64,000 bases of DNA from Lachnospiraceae bacterium (lineage in GTDB: Bacteria; Bacillota; Clostridia; Lachnospirales; Lachnospiraceae): contig JAIEAP010000043.1 in the NCBI GenBank assembly GCA_029071325.1, forward strand, positions 192,781 through 256,780, read 5' to 3'. Within the stretch, counting starts at the first letter, position 1. Every line of letters starts with the position of its first letter. Positions 44,629 through 53,834 of the stretch are shown here, one piece after another. The position numbers were made by a program, and so were the translations under genes. The notes below the pieces were generated by a model, which saw only the letters and a list, made by a program, of their open reading frames with translations, was not told where the DNA came from and made no database searches.

Positions 44629-44784
44629 CGAAAGCCTCCTGACCGATCTTCCTGCCCAGTCTGCCTCATATGACATAGTTCATGGCATAAAATAAGATAT
44701 AAAATAAATTTTAGCAGATAATGGCTAAAAGTCAAGAAATCAGATAGGCTCTCTTATCCGACGGACTTTATCCACGCACAAAAC

Positions 44785-44826
44785 AGCGGTCAGAGAATCA
44801 GGCCGACACCCGATACCCTAACCGCT
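44785..44826 (-). terminator. Probable terminator of the Cthe_2159-like gene
   Basis: Minus-strand arms agcggttag (44818-44826) and ctgaccgct (44785-44793) form a 9-bp stem just past the stop at 44832. The following GTTTTGTG is a weak T-run. This gap (44629-44831) shows nothing else. Confidence 0.5.
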
Positions 44827-44831
44827 TTCAC

Positions 44832-46733
44832 TCACCAACCCTGTGGGCTATTCCTGTTGCCTGGCATGTCACCATCCCAGTTACCAGGTATGTTGCCATC
44901 CCGGTTACCAGGCATGTTGCCATTCCGGTTACCAGGCATATTGTCACCCCGGTTACCAGGCATGTTGCCATCCCGGTTACCGCCCATCCCTCCGGAATTG
45001 CCGGAACCATAAACAGTACCGTTCATTGTGATATCAAAGTCAGAAGAACCAACCGCTAATGTATATACTTCGCCATTCACAATGGATGCATGACTGATGA
45101 TCACACAGGAAAAATCCTGATCGGCAGTGTGCGATACGAGCACACTGCCATTCGAATCTGTAAGCTTAATCTCTGTCCCGGCTGACTGATTGCCGACTAC
45201 GAGCATAATGACACCCTGTCCGGAAGAAGAACTAAAATTCTGCGCCATTCCAGAAGCGCCCGTACCGATAAAGGTTCCTCCATGGATGGAGCCCTCAGTA
45301 TCATAATCTATAATGGAAGTATCGCCGCTGTTGGCTCCGGAAACTGTAATGTTCCCGCCCGTAATGGACATACTTCCATTGGAGTCGAGACCGTCGCCGC
45401 CCATTCTGATGTATATATTGCCACTGGAAATGGACAGAATCCCGTTAGAGGCGGGCATCCCGCCGCGATCACCAAACATGGCGTCTCTTCCGCCGGTTAT
45501 ACCGCTGGAATCTATACCGCCTGCCGCATTGATACCATCATCTTTTGCAGTCAGATTGATATCACCTCCTGCGATAGCAATGGATAGAGCCTCCAGCCCC
45601 TCATAGCTTTCGGTGACATTGATATTTCCAGCGGTAATTGTAAGACTTTCGTCCGCATGGACAGCATCATCGCCGCTTGCAATTTCAAATGCGCCTCCAT
45701 TGATCGTAATGGAAGTATTGGAATGAATTGCGTCATCTGCAGAATCTATGCTGATCGTTCCTTTTGAAATAAGTATGTCGCCGTCCGCCTTTAATCCTTT
45801 CATGCTGGAACCGTCATTGTCTGCTGCGGTGGCGCTGCCGCCACCGGCAAGGATATCGACAACGCCGCCTTCCAGCTGCATATAAGCCCCGGCGCTGATG
45901 CCGTCGTCTTCGGCCTCTACGTTTATGCTGCCGTTTGAAATATATACGAATCCCAGCGAAGCATCGTCATTGTTTTCGGCATGAATTCCGTCCTTGCCCG
46001 CATTGACCGTGAGCGATGTATCGCCGGTAATCCTGACGCTGTCATTGGCGTCAAGACCGTGTGATGCGCAGCTGACATGATATGTTCCGCCTGTGATCAC
46101 AAGATCGTCTTTTGACACGATACCATGCCCTGCCGGGGAAAGGACATGAAGCGTTCCTGACCCATTCAGCGTAATGTCCTGTTTGGAAAAAATCACCGAA
46201 TCAATATTATTATTGTCAATAGCAGTAAATGTGCCGCCATTTGAAAGCGTATTATCCGTGCCGTCAGCAAGCGTAACAAATACCTTGTCCGCCTCAAGAA
46301 TATATAACGGAGCCGAGGTTTCGCTGTTGATGCTTACGCCATCCAATACCAGCTGCAGCTTTGCAGTATCTTCGGCATTTACAATAATCATGCCATCATC
46401 AAGAGTGCCTGATATGATGTGCGTGGTATTCTCGGTAATGGTGATGGTCGTTCCGGATATCTGAACACTGTCGGAGCTTGCGGTAGCCGAATCGCCGTCC
46501 AGCCAAATCAGGATACTGTTATCTTTATCATAGTCGGTCGCAGAATCGCGACTTGTAAACATATCGGCATCGGACTGCGCAAAATCTGCCTCTGCCAGAT
46601 CTGCAGCGCCCCCGGGATTTTCACCGGCACTTATACTGGCATCACCGGTTTGGCGATTACTGTCTGCTTTTGTACAGCCGGAGAACAGACTGACCAGAAA
46701 CAGTGACAGGATTATAGATATCAATCTCTTCAT
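44832..46733 (-). CDS. Cthe_2159-like carbohydrate-binding beta-helix lipoprotein
   Basis: The 633-residue protein begins MKRLISIILSLFLVSLFSGC, a lipoprotein signal with lipobox LFSGC. The body (about 85-560) repeats short Asp/Gly/Ser-rich turns (DDGINAA, DDAIHSNTSITINGGAFE, GGDGLDSNGSM) as in the calcium-rich parallel beta-helix of Clostridium thermocellum Cthe_2159 (PF14262). The C-terminus (about 585-625) is a near-perfect repeat of the 8-mer MPGNRDGN. It is the last gene of the RR-HK-VTC-DUF4956 cluster. Role is probably surface polysaccharide binding; this is inference from the family. Confidence 0.85.
   Translation of the reverse strand: MKRLISIILSLFLVSLFSGCTKADSNRQTGDASISAGENPGGAADLAEADFAQSDADMFTSRDSATDYDKDNSILIWLDGDSATASSDSVQISGTTITITENTTHIISGTLDDGMIIVNAEDTAKLQLVLDGVSINSETSAPLYILEADKVFVTLADGTDNTLSNGGTFTAIDNNNIDSVIFSKQDITLNGSGTLHVLSPAGHGIVSKDDLVITGGTYHVSCASHGLDANDSVRITGDTSLTVNAGKDGIHAENNDDASLGFVYISNGSINVEAEDDGISAGAYMQLEGGVVDILAGGGSATAADNDGSSMKGLKADGDILISKGTISIDSADDAIHSNTSITINGGAFEIASGDDAVHADESLTITAGNINVTESYEGLEALSIAIAGGDINLTAKDDGINAAGGIDSSGITGGRDAMFGDRGGMPASNGILSISSGNIYIRMGGDGLDSNGSMSITGGNITVSGANSGDTSIIDYDTEGSIHGGTFIGTGASGMAQNFSSSSGQGVIMLVVGNQSAGTEIKLTDSNGSVLVSHTADQDFSCVIISHASIVNGEVYTLAVGSSDFDITMNGTVYGSGNSGGMGGNRDGNMPGNRGDNMPGNRNGNMPGNRDGNIPGNWDGDMPGNRNSPQGW
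44870..44987 (-). repeat. 24-bp tandem repeat in the lipoprotein C-terminus
   Basis: The phrase ccaggcatgttgccatcccg recurs with small changes every 24 bp from about 44870 to 44987 and encodes the 8-residue MPGNRDGN-type units. It looks array-like, but copies are in frame with no spacers. Confidence 0.8.
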
Positions 46734-46746
46734 ACAAATCTCCTTA

Positions 46747-47442
46747 TTAAAGCATAGATACTACGGTTTCCTGCTGGGACACAGTAATTTCAAGATTACC
46801 GTTCCGGCAGCGGAGCTTGTCAATCATTTCCTTTTCTTTCGCGATATCACGGAGCGTTACATTGTAGGTAAGGCGGAACATACTGCCCATGTTTGTAGTT
46901 TTTACATGAACAAGCGCATTCTCTCTGGTATATTCCTCAAAGATATCATCAAATACACTGGAATAATCCAAATCTTCCGGAATCGTAATATGGAACGTCT
47001 TGTATGCGGCGGCATTTTTTTGGGCTCCAAAATCCAGACGGGTATATAGCAGAAAAACAGCACACATTACAACCATAAAGAGCGCGGCAAATCCAAGATA
47101 ACCCATACCTGCGATCAATCCGGTACCCATGGCAAGAAACAATGCGCAGATTTCCTTTGCTGAGCCAGGCACTGAGCGAAACCGGACAAGGCTGAATGCA
47201 CCAGCTACGGCCACACCGGTTCCCACATTGCCGTTGACCAGCATAATGACAACGCAGACCACAGCGGGAAGCATCGCCAGTGTTACAACAAAACTCTTTG
47301 TATAACGGGTGCGGTACATATAAGCAAACGCCAGGGCGAGACCTAGTAAAAGGGAAAAGCCCAGGCAAAGCATAAAGTCAGTCACACTGATAACCGCAAC
47401 GATTGAGGAATCGAATAATCCTTTAAATAAGGTTTCAAACAT
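46747..47442 (-). CDS. DUF4956 membrane protein
   Basis: The 231-residue protein has four membrane helices (about 18-135) followed by a soluble C-terminal domain (about 145-231, HITIPEDLDYSSVFDDIFEEY). The motif AFSLVRFRSVPGSAKEI is typical of DUF4956. The family sits next to VTC-type polyphosphate polymerases and CotH proteins. The start (after AGGAGGCAGTTTGAT) lies inside the upstream VTC gene, an overlap of 61 bp, consistent with coupling. Function unknown. Confidence 0.85.
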   Translation of the reverse strand: MFETLFKGLFDSSIVAVISVTDFMLCLGFSLLLGLALAFAYMYRTRYTKSFVVTLAMLPAVVCVVIMLVNGNVGTGVAVAGAFSLVRFRSVPGSAKEICALFLAMGTGLIAGMGYLGFAALFMVVMCAVFLLYTRLDFGAQKNAAAYKTFHITIPEDLDYSSVFDDIFEEYTRENALVHVKTTNMGSMFRLTYNVTLRDIAKEKEMIDKLRCRNGNLEITVSQQETVVSML

Positions 47443-48158
47443 ATCAAACTGCCTCCTGCATAATATTGGGGTAAAATCATCATTTTATAAGCCGTTCCGT
47501 ATTTTGAGAACGAGGTTTTATAGATACGCTCCTTTGAAAGGACATGGGTCAGCCACATGGGAATACTGCCGGAGCATTTGAGTTCCATCAGCACCATGCC
47601 GTCCGGCAGGAGCTGCGTCCCGTAAACATCAGATTCCAATGATAAATCTTCTCTCCTGCAAAGTATCGTATCATCGAAGGTTACACGAAAATCAGATTGA
47701 TCTTTTGCATAAAAGGCTTCTCTTTCATATGTAAGAAACACTGCCGGATGCAAAGTTTCATAATATTCAAAGAAATAATCAATTTCTTGGGATATCTGGT
47801 TCTTTTCCGGGCAAACAGACTCCCCGAGCACCCACTTCATCGCTGTTTCCTCCGGCATTGCAATCCGCCGCTTATACACAATGGATTGGTATTTCTTTTT
47901 CAACTCTACGAATACGGTACTGTCAGGGTCCGCCTTGCCGTAGCTGCGTATCCTCAGCTTTTCCTTGTATCCAACCCCTTCAATAGAATGACGGATCAGA
48001 CGGTAATTATCCGTATCAAAATATATATTGCGTATGGTCGTGCGTCCGTAGCTGTCCAGCGACATATACGGCTCCATCGCCTGCACCACCTGTTCCTTTT
48101 GCTCGGTCGTCAGCATATATTTCAATTCATACCTCTTGAACACGGTCTGAAATGCCAT
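47382..48158 (-). CDS. VTC-domain polyphosphate polymerase-like protein
   Basis: The 258-residue protein has the VTC tunnel fold signature: FKRYELKYMLTTEQKEQV, RNIYFDTDNYRLIRHSIE, KEKLRIRSYG, VELKKKYQSIVYKRRI and a late LMELKCSGSIPMWLTHVL with Glu-Lys. Yeast Vtc4 uses such residues to polymerise phosphate from ATP. It has no membrane helix, so membrane coupling may come from the DUF4956 partner. The last 20 residues are encoded in the overlap with DUF4956. Confidence 0.85.
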   Translation of the reverse strand: MAFQTVFKRYELKYMLTTEQKEQVVQAMEPYMSLDSYGRTTIRNIYFDTDNYRLIRHSIEGVGYKEKLRIRSYGKADPDSTVFVELKKKYQSIVYKRRIAMPEETAMKWVLGESVCPEKNQISQEIDYFFEYYETLHPAVFLTYEREAFYAKDQSDFRVTFDDTILCRREDLSLESDVYGTQLLPDGMVLMELKCSGSIPMWLTHVLSKERIYKTSFSKYGTAYKMMILPQYYAGGSLICLKPYLKDYSIPQSLRLSV

Positions 48159-48245
48159 ATAAAAATCCTCCTGTATTATGATGCGGTCATTATACAGGAG
48201 GAAAATTGAAGTTTTATTGAAATCACAGAAAGTTCACATTTATGG

Positions 48246-49529
48246 TTACCCGGTTTTTATTGGCATTGTAACCTTAAATTCAACAAGACCATTGTGGCAC
48301 CGAACCTCTATCTTACCTTTGTGGGCTGTTACAATAGCTTTGGCAATCGCAAGACCAAGACCATAATGCCTGTCATCACCATTCCGGACCGTATCAACAC
48401 GATAGAATCGTTCAAACATCCGTTCTGTTTGTTCCTCCGGAATAGGGTTCCCCGCATTGACCACAGAAAGAATTACATACCTGTGGCTTGCCTTCAGCGT
48501 CAGAAATATTTCTTTTCCATCTGTACTGTGGCATATTGCATTATCCAACAAAATAGAAACAAGCTGTTTTAGCTGGTTCGGGTTTCCTTCAACAAATAAA
48601 TCATGCGTGATATCGCAATTCAGCACCGATCCCTTTTCAAAGGCAACACTTTCAAAAGGCAGCGCCTCACCGTCAACCAGACGGCTGAAATCCAGGCGTT
48701 CTGTTTGCCGGTCGATGTTTTCCGTCCGTGCAAGCTCCAGTAGCTGAATAACAAGCTTACCCATCCGTTCATTTTCATATTGTATATTGGCAAGCCACTG
48801 GTTGCCTCCAATCTCTCTCGAAAGCAGCTCCGCATTCGCGCTGACCACCGACACCGGCGTTTTCAGTTCATGCCCCGCGTCTGAGATGAACTGCTTTTGC
48901 TTCTGATAGCTTTCTTCCAGCGGCTTTACGATCCGCCTTGCAAGATATACCGCAACGAAAAACAAGGCAGCAATGGCTGCGCTTCCGAAAATGAGCGTAT
49001 ATCGAAACAGCGTTGTCATGCTCCCCTGCATAATGGTATTATCCATGAATGCAACCAGCGTATATCCGCCCTTATCTGATGCAAGGTATATCAGATTATC
49101 CTTAATACCCTTTTCTTTTTTGCTCTTCCAGATTTCCAAAGCGTATTGTTCAAGTGTGGCTTTTTCGTAAAACGTCTTATCCGCAATATCTGTTGCCAGA
49201 ACCTCTCCCTCTCCGGAGACTGCCACAGAATAAAAAGTTGAGAGCTGAAATGCGTGAGCATCATCAACATGGTATCTCCTATTATCGTCCATGGGACCAT
49301 CCTTGATCGAAGGAGCGCCGTTATATATTGCATTGCTTCCGGGATGGAAATCTCCTTTCAGATGTTGTTCCAGTGAATACAGCGCCGCATATCGTTTCAG
49401 TGCATTTTGATTCGCTGCCCATAGTTCGAAATAACTGGATCCATAAATAACCGCAAGCGTGCCAAGAAACAGCAGCGCCAGTACAGACATAATCGCAGCG
49501 ACAATCCTTCGTCTTGAACGCTTAAACAT
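48246..49529 (-). CDS. OmpR-partner sensor histidine kinase
   Basis: The 427-residue kinase has transmembrane helices at about 11-31 and 178-200 bracketing an extracellular sensing domain, HisKA FISDAGHELKTPVSVV, N box VSILLDNAICHS and G box HYGLGLAIAKA. It overlaps its regulator gene by 8 bp. The downstream VTC-DUF4956-lipoprotein genes suggest it senses envelope or phosphate conditions; no signal can be read. Confidence 0.88.
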   Translation of the reverse strand: MFKRSRRRIVAAIMSVLALLFLGTLAVIYGSSYFELWAANQNALKRYAALYSLEQHLKGDFHPGSNAIYNGAPSIKDGPMDDNRRYHVDDAHAFQLSTFYSVAVSGEGEVLATDIADKTFYEKATLEQYALEIWKSKKEKGIKDNLIYLASDKGGYTLVAFMDNTIMQGSMTTLFRYTLIFGSAAIAALFFVAVYLARRIVKPLEESYQKQKQFISDAGHELKTPVSVVSANAELLSREIGGNQWLANIQYENERMGKLVIQLLELARTENIDRQTERLDFSRLVDGEALPFESVAFEKGSVLNCDITHDLFVEGNPNQLKQLVSILLDNAICHSTDGKEIFLTLKASHRYVILSVVNAGNPIPEEQTERMFERFYRVDTVRNGDDRHYGLGLAIAKAIVTAHKGKIEVRCHNGLVEFKVTMPIKTG

Positions 49530-50205
49530 TTACACACCTCAATTCGTATCCTACTCCACGCACCGCCTTTATCTCAGCCTTTGCGCCGACAAATGCCAGC
49601 TTCTTCCTTGTAAAGGACATATACACCTCCACATTGTTATATTCGGCATCGTTCTCAACGCCCCAAATCTTTACAGCGAACTGCTCACGGGTAAGTATCT
49701 GCCCCTGATTGGCGATGAGATACTCAAGTATACGGTATTCCTTTTCGCTCAGCCGCACACTCTGACCGTTATCCGTACAGGATAGCGTTGACGTATTAGT
49801 ATCCAGAGAAATATCTCCAAAGGATAAGTTTCCGTCTGGGGTATTGATGTTTCTTCTGGCGAGGGCACGCAGTCTTGCAAGCAATTCCTTTGTCATAAAC
49901 GGTTTGGTAAGGTAATCATCCGCTCCGCTGTCAAGTCCCATTACCTTGTCGTCCAGCTCACTTTTGGCCGTAAGCATAAGAATTGGGGTACGAATACCCT
50001 TTTGTCTTACTTTCCTGGCGATTTCAAAACCGTTCATCCCAGGCAGCATCACATCCAGGATGATAATATCGTAAATTTCACTTTCCACGGCATCCAGACC
50101 AGATATGCCGTCGGCATAAGTATCCACCTCATATTTTTCAAGGCGCAGTATCTCACAAAGCGCCTGTGCCATTCTTTTTTCATCTTCCACAAGTAAAAGT
50201 CTCAT
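49522..50205 (-). CDS. OmpR/PhoB-family response regulator
   Basis: The 227-residue regulator has a receiver domain (VEDEKRMAQAL, IIILDVMLPGMNGFE with phospho-Asp, LTAKSELDDKV, LTKPF) and a winged-helix DNA-binding domain (KEYRILEYLIANQG, REQFAVKIWG, VYMSFTRKKL). It heads the operon that continues through the kinase, VTC, DUF4956 and lipoprotein genes. Its promoter carries 11-bp-spaced direct repeats (50231-50264), consistent with autoregulation. Confidence 0.92.
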   Translation of the reverse strand: MRLLLVEDEKRMAQALCEILRLEKYEVDTYADGISGLDAVESEIYDIIILDVMLPGMNGFEIARKVRQKGIRTPILMLTAKSELDDKVMGLDSGADDYLTKPFMTKELLARLRALARRNINTPDGNLSFGDISLDTNTSTLSCTDNGQSVRLSEKEYRILEYLIANQGQILTREQFAVKIWGVENDAEYNNVEVYMSFTRKKLAFVGAKAEIKAVRGVGYELRCVNV

Positions 50206-50230
50206 CTTAACACCTCTGCCATTTCATATT

Positions 50231-50264
50231 ATTATATCACAAAAGATTGAAGAATCATTGAAGA
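50231..50264 (-). promoter_or_regulatory. Promoter with 11-bp-spaced direct repeats (putative RR operator)
   Basis: On the minus strand a -10 TATAAT (50231-50236) is preceded by TCTTCAAT twice (forward 50246-50253 and 50257-50264), 11 bp apart, occupying the -35 area. OmpR-family regulators typically bind such repeats. The promoter drives the regulator's own operon. Confidence 0.6.
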
Positions 50265-50309
50265 TATATAAAGCTATATAAAACTGATAAAAAAATTTAA
50301 ATTAGAGGC

Positions 50310-50338
50310 TTGACTTCCGGAACGAAAACAGATATAAT
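50310..50338 (+). promoter_or_regulatory. Consensus promoter of tRNA-Leu
   Basis: TTGACT (50310-50315), a 17-bp spacer and TATAAT (50333-50338) lie 11 bp upstream of the tRNA 5' end. Confidence 0.9.
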
Positions 50339-50349
50339 GTAGTTTGTTC

Positions 50350-50433
50350 GCAGGAGTGGCGGAATTGGCAGACGCGCAGGCTTCAGGTGCCTGTGGCAGC
50401 AATGTCGTGTGGGTTCAAGTCCCATCTCCTGCA
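50350..50433 (+). tRNA. tRNA-Leu (anticodon CAG)
   Basis: The acceptor arms GCAGGAG and CTCCTGC pair at the ends. The anticodon stem CAGGC/GCCTG brackets the loop TTCAGGT with anticodon CAG, decoding CUG. A long variable arm and GGGTTCAAGTCCC T-arm mark it as a class II tRNA. CCA is not encoded. Confidence 0.96.
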
Positions 50434-50436
50434 TGC

Positions 50437-50471
50437 AAAAAAGGAGCTGTTTTTTACAGCCCCTTTTTTGT
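50437..50471. terminator. Bidirectional terminator between tRNA-Leu and the FtsX-like gene
   Basis: aaaaaaggagctg and cagccccttttttg form a stem around a T-rich loop. T-runs follow in both directions, so it ends the tRNA on the plus strand and the permease transcript on the minus strand. Confidence 0.75.
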
Positions 50472-50482
50472 ATGTTTTTTTT

Positions 50483-53122
50483 CTAAAAGCTCTCCCGCTT
50501 AAGCACATCTATCACATTGTCTTTCTTCATGCGGTGCATGGTATACAGCATTGTGACAAACACCACCGCGAAGATACTTCCAACTGCAATCAGTATGGAC
50601 GGTACCGGCAGGTAAAAATCGAATATGACATCCTTATGGAAGAAATAATACATCACCGCTGCGATCATCACGCTCACCGGAAGTCCAAAGAGCACTGCTT
50701 TTCCTCCATACATCAGGCACTCCAGATTCAGCATACGCCGCAGCCCCTGCTGCGTCATACCCACCGTCTTTAACATGGCAAATTCTTTTTGCCGCAGTTT
50801 CAGACTGGTGGAAATCGTATTGAACACATTTGCCACGGAAATCACCGCCACCATTATAATGAAACCGTTTGCCAGCAGCTTTAACATAAATACCAGGTTG
50901 CGGTCGCCTGTCTGCCGTTCTGCCTGATCAAACACTGTGCCGCCCGGATACTTCGCTGTCAGCAGCTTCCCGGCATCCTCCGCCGCTTTATGGTGATTGG
51001 ATGCGGTAAGGCAATAAACCGGGGCCTTGTCTGTAATACCCGGCAATCCCAGCTCTTCTGCCAGACGTTCCGGAATCATAACGCTTAAGTTCCAGTTAGC
51101 GTTGCACCCCGGCGCAAGGCTATCTGCGAAATATCCCGCTGTAAATGCGGTGATATCTGTCCCGCGATCTTCCGCGTAGGAAGTGAAGTGGTCGGATGAC
51201 AAATCCGCATAAAACCTGCCGTCTTCCTCCAGGAGCCCCTCAACAAGCTTTATATTTCCGCTGGCTATATCCATACCCTTAAAGCTGTTATTTACGATCA
51301 CAGTGAGCGCTTCCGTATTCAGGAACTCCGCTTCCTCCAGTCCATGCTCCTCACAGAAATCGGAAAAACTCTCATCATCCACGACACTGACAGTCAATGA
51401 TGCTTTCCTGTGCCCAACAGCATCCGACAGTATTTCCCCAAAATCTTTCGTGACATGGCCTTCGTTCTCCGAATAAGGCATCGCGAACTCCCAGTATCTT
51501 ACCTGCACTACGCCGTCAACACTGTCCAATCCCTGAAGTTCTTCCAGCAGTTCCTGCCTCTCGTCCTCCGTCAGCCGCTCATCCAGCGAAACCATGACAT
51601 CATAGTTAGCCGTCTTGTATTCTGCCTGGATCACGGTAGTCATGTACCCGGAAAAAGCATTGATGGACACAAACAGCACCATGCTCAAAAACAATGCGAC
51701 AGTGGTCACACGGTATTGCTTACGGCTGCGCCTGGAATACAGAATGGACAGCGTCCCTTCAAAGCCGAACAGCTTTTCCACCACACGGGGCGTCTTCTTA
51801 CGTTTTCCGGAATCATGAATTTCCCGGTTCTGCCGGATGGCTTCTATCGCTGTTACCCGGGTGGCGCGTTTCGCCGGTATCCACGCAGATACCAGAACCG
51901 TAAGCGCCGCCAGCACGGCCGCCAGAAGCACCGCAGGGAACCAGACATACAGATGCGGCTCAATGGCAAATTCCATCAGGTTTGCCACCATCCCGCCTGC
52001 TGCAGCCAGCACGGCTACCACAATCGCAATGCCAACACATACGCCTGACAGCACGCCCGCCCCGCTGACAATAGCGGCTTCATACAGTACGCTTCTGCGG
52101 ATCTGTTTTCTGGTGGCTCCAATGGAAGACAGCAGTCCGAACTGCCGGGTGCGCTCCCCAACGGATATGGCAAATGCATTGTAAATCAGCATCACAGACC
52201 CCACCAGGATAATGAGCAGCAATATCACCACCACTGCCACCGCTGCCGTACTCTCCCCGTTTTCCGACACACGAACTCCATAAAGGCTTAAATAATCGCG
52301 GTTTACGGCAACCTGCATTCCATTGTAGTCATATACGAGACGCACTTCGTCATAAAGCTTATGGAACTCATTATTTCCCACGTCCGAAATCTGAAACCAC
52401 AGAGACAGCCGATTATAATCATCCTCTGGCGCATCTCCATCCCACCAGGTCAACGCCTCATAACCCGGCGCGCTTTCGTTGTCATCCGCCGCCTCATAAA
52501 AGCCAACCACCGTATAGTTCTGCCTCTCCTGATTCCACAACGGCTCTTCCGTATCGTCATCCCTCATTATACCGTCCCCGCTGCCGCCGTCCGAAAGATA
52601 ACTTCCATACGGAACATACTGCCAGAGCGCCTGTCCGTCCCTCAACCGCAGTCCCACGTCCAGCGTCATCGTGCTTCCGATCTGCCAGTCATCCGCAGCT
52701 ATCCGGCGAAAGCTTTCCGGAAGCAGAAGTTCTCCCGCACCCTCCGGCACGCGGCCCTCGGTCACATGGACCGGCATATGTCCGTAATACTCCTTTTCCA
52801 CTCCCTTCAGATACAGATAAGGCTTCTCCTTGTTTATAGTCTCAACATTGGCATAACCGATGCTCAGCGCCCGGAACGGCTCCTGTACATCCTCCTGCCC
52901 ACTCAACTGTTCCACATCCTGCCGCTTTGCGTTGATCACTCCCAGATGCCAGTCTCCGTCCTCATAAGCATATGCCTCCTGCACATACCGGTACAGGCTG
53001 GTGCCCAGAGTAGTCAGCGCCACGATCAAAGCCGTCGACATCATAATTCCTATGACTGTTACGATTGTCCTCGCCCTGTTCTTACGCAGGCTCTTTACTG
53101 CATATGATAATAAAGGATTCAT
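50483..53122 (-). CDS. FtsX-like ABC transporter permease (BceB/MacB-like large subunit)
   Basis: The 879-residue permease has an N-terminal helix, a large extracytoplasmic domain, three helices in the middle (about 295-430) with GERTRQFGLLSSIGATRKQIRRS and a second FtsX block at the C-terminus (LKLRQKEFAMLKTVGMTQQGL). These EFxxLxxxGxxxxQ motifs are the FtsX hallmarks in each half. It overlaps the ATPase stop by 4 bp. With the ATPase and two-component genes it resembles a BceAB-type envelope-stress or peptide-resistance module; substrate unknown. Confidence 0.88.
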   Translation of the reverse strand: MNPLLSYAVKSLRKNRARTIVTVIGIMMSTALIVALTTLGTSLYRYVQEAYAYEDGDWHLGVINAKRQDVEQLSGQEDVQEPFRALSIGYANVETINKEKPYLYLKGVEKEYYGHMPVHVTEGRVPEGAGELLLPESFRRIAADDWQIGSTMTLDVGLRLRDGQALWQYVPYGSYLSDGGSGDGIMRDDDTEEPLWNQERQNYTVVGFYEAADDNESAPGYEALTWWDGDAPEDDYNRLSLWFQISDVGNNEFHKLYDEVRLVYDYNGMQVAVNRDYLSLYGVRVSENGESTAAVAVVVILLLIILVGSVMLIYNAFAISVGERTRQFGLLSSIGATRKQIRRSVLYEAAIVSGAGVLSGVCVGIAIVVAVLAAAGGMVANLMEFAIEPHLYVWFPAVLLAAVLAALTVLVSAWIPAKRATRVTAIEAIRQNREIHDSGKRKKTPRVVEKLFGFEGTLSILYSRRSRKQYRVTTVALFLSMVLFVSINAFSGYMTTVIQAEYKTANYDVMVSLDERLTEDERQELLEELQGLDSVDGVVQVRYWEFAMPYSENEGHVTKDFGEILSDAVGHRKASLTVSVVDDESFSDFCEEHGLEEAEFLNTEALTVIVNNSFKGMDIASGNIKLVEGLLEEDGRFYADLSSDHFTSYAEDRGTDITAFTAGYFADSLAPGCNANWNLSVMIPERLAEELGLPGITDKAPVYCLTASNHHKAAEDAGKLLTAKYPGGTVFDQAERQTGDRNLVFMLKLLANGFIIMVAVISVANVFNTISTSLKLRQKEFAMLKTVGMTQQGLRRMLNLECLMYGGKAVLFGLPVSVMIAAVMYYFFHKDVIFDFYLPVPSILIAVGSIFAVVFVTMLYTMHRMKKDNVIDVLKRESF

Positions 53123-53802
53123 CCGATCACCTCATCTCTGACAATCCTGCCATCTTCAATGGCCAGGATGCGGTCTGCCTGCAGTGCAATATTTTCATCA
53201 TGGGTAATCATGATCAATGTCTGCTTATACTTCTTGTTCGACAGCTTCAGAAGTTCCATGATCTCATGGCTGTTTTTGGAATCCAGATTACCTGTGGGTT
53301 CATCCGCAAGCACAATGGCAGGCGAGTTCATAAGCGCACGCCCGATAGAGACCCTCTGCTGCTGGCCGCCGGAGAGCTGATTGGGCAAATGATGCTCCCT
53401 TCCCTTGAGTCCAAGGACATCCAGCAATTCTGTCAGCTTTTTCTTACTGACCTTTCGTTTGTCAAGCCGTACCGGCAGCGTCATATTCTCTATTACATCC
53501 ATCACCGGGATCAGATTGTAAAACTGATAGATCAGCCCTACCTGCCGTCTCCGGAAGATTGCTAACTGCGTATCATCCTGTGCGTATACATCGCTGTCTC
53601 CCACATACACCTTACCCTTAGTGGGACGATCCACACCGCCCAGAATATGCAGCAATGTGGACTTGCCGGACCCGGACGGTCCCACAATTGCAAGAAACGT
53701 TCCCTGCTCCACCGAAAAGGATACGTCATTTAACGCCTTTACCTGATTTTCACCCTCGCCATATACCTTAGAAACATGTTCCACCCGCAAAATCTCTGCC
53801 AT
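53119..53802 (-). CDS. ABC transporter ATPase (MacB/LolD-like)
   Basis: The 227-residue ATPase has Walker A VGPSGSGKSTLLH, Q loop YQFYNLIPVM, signature LSGGQQQRVSIGRAL, Walker B IVLADEPTGNLD and the switch His in MITHDENI. It partners the downstream permease. Its upstream gap (53803-53900) has the putative regulator-controlled promoter. Confidence 0.95.
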   Translation of the reverse strand: MAEILRVEHVSKVYGEGENQVKALNDVSFSVEQGTFLAIVGPSGSGKSTLLHILGGVDRPTKGKVYVGDSDVYAQDDTQLAIFRRRQVGLIYQFYNLIPVMDVIENMTLPVRLDKRKVSKKKLTELLDVLGLKGREHHLPNQLSGGQQQRVSIGRALMNSPAIVLADEPTGNLDSKNSHEIMELLKLSNKKYKQTLIMITHDENIALQADRILAIEDGRIVRDEVIG

Positions 53803-53834
53803 GATACATCCGCCTTTCTTTTTTCGTTTGTTTT

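Noticed and set aside
44870-44987. CRISPR-like regularly spaced repeat
   Set aside because: Unit is 24 bp with no unique spacers, lies in frame inside a lipoprotein gene and has no cas genes nearby.
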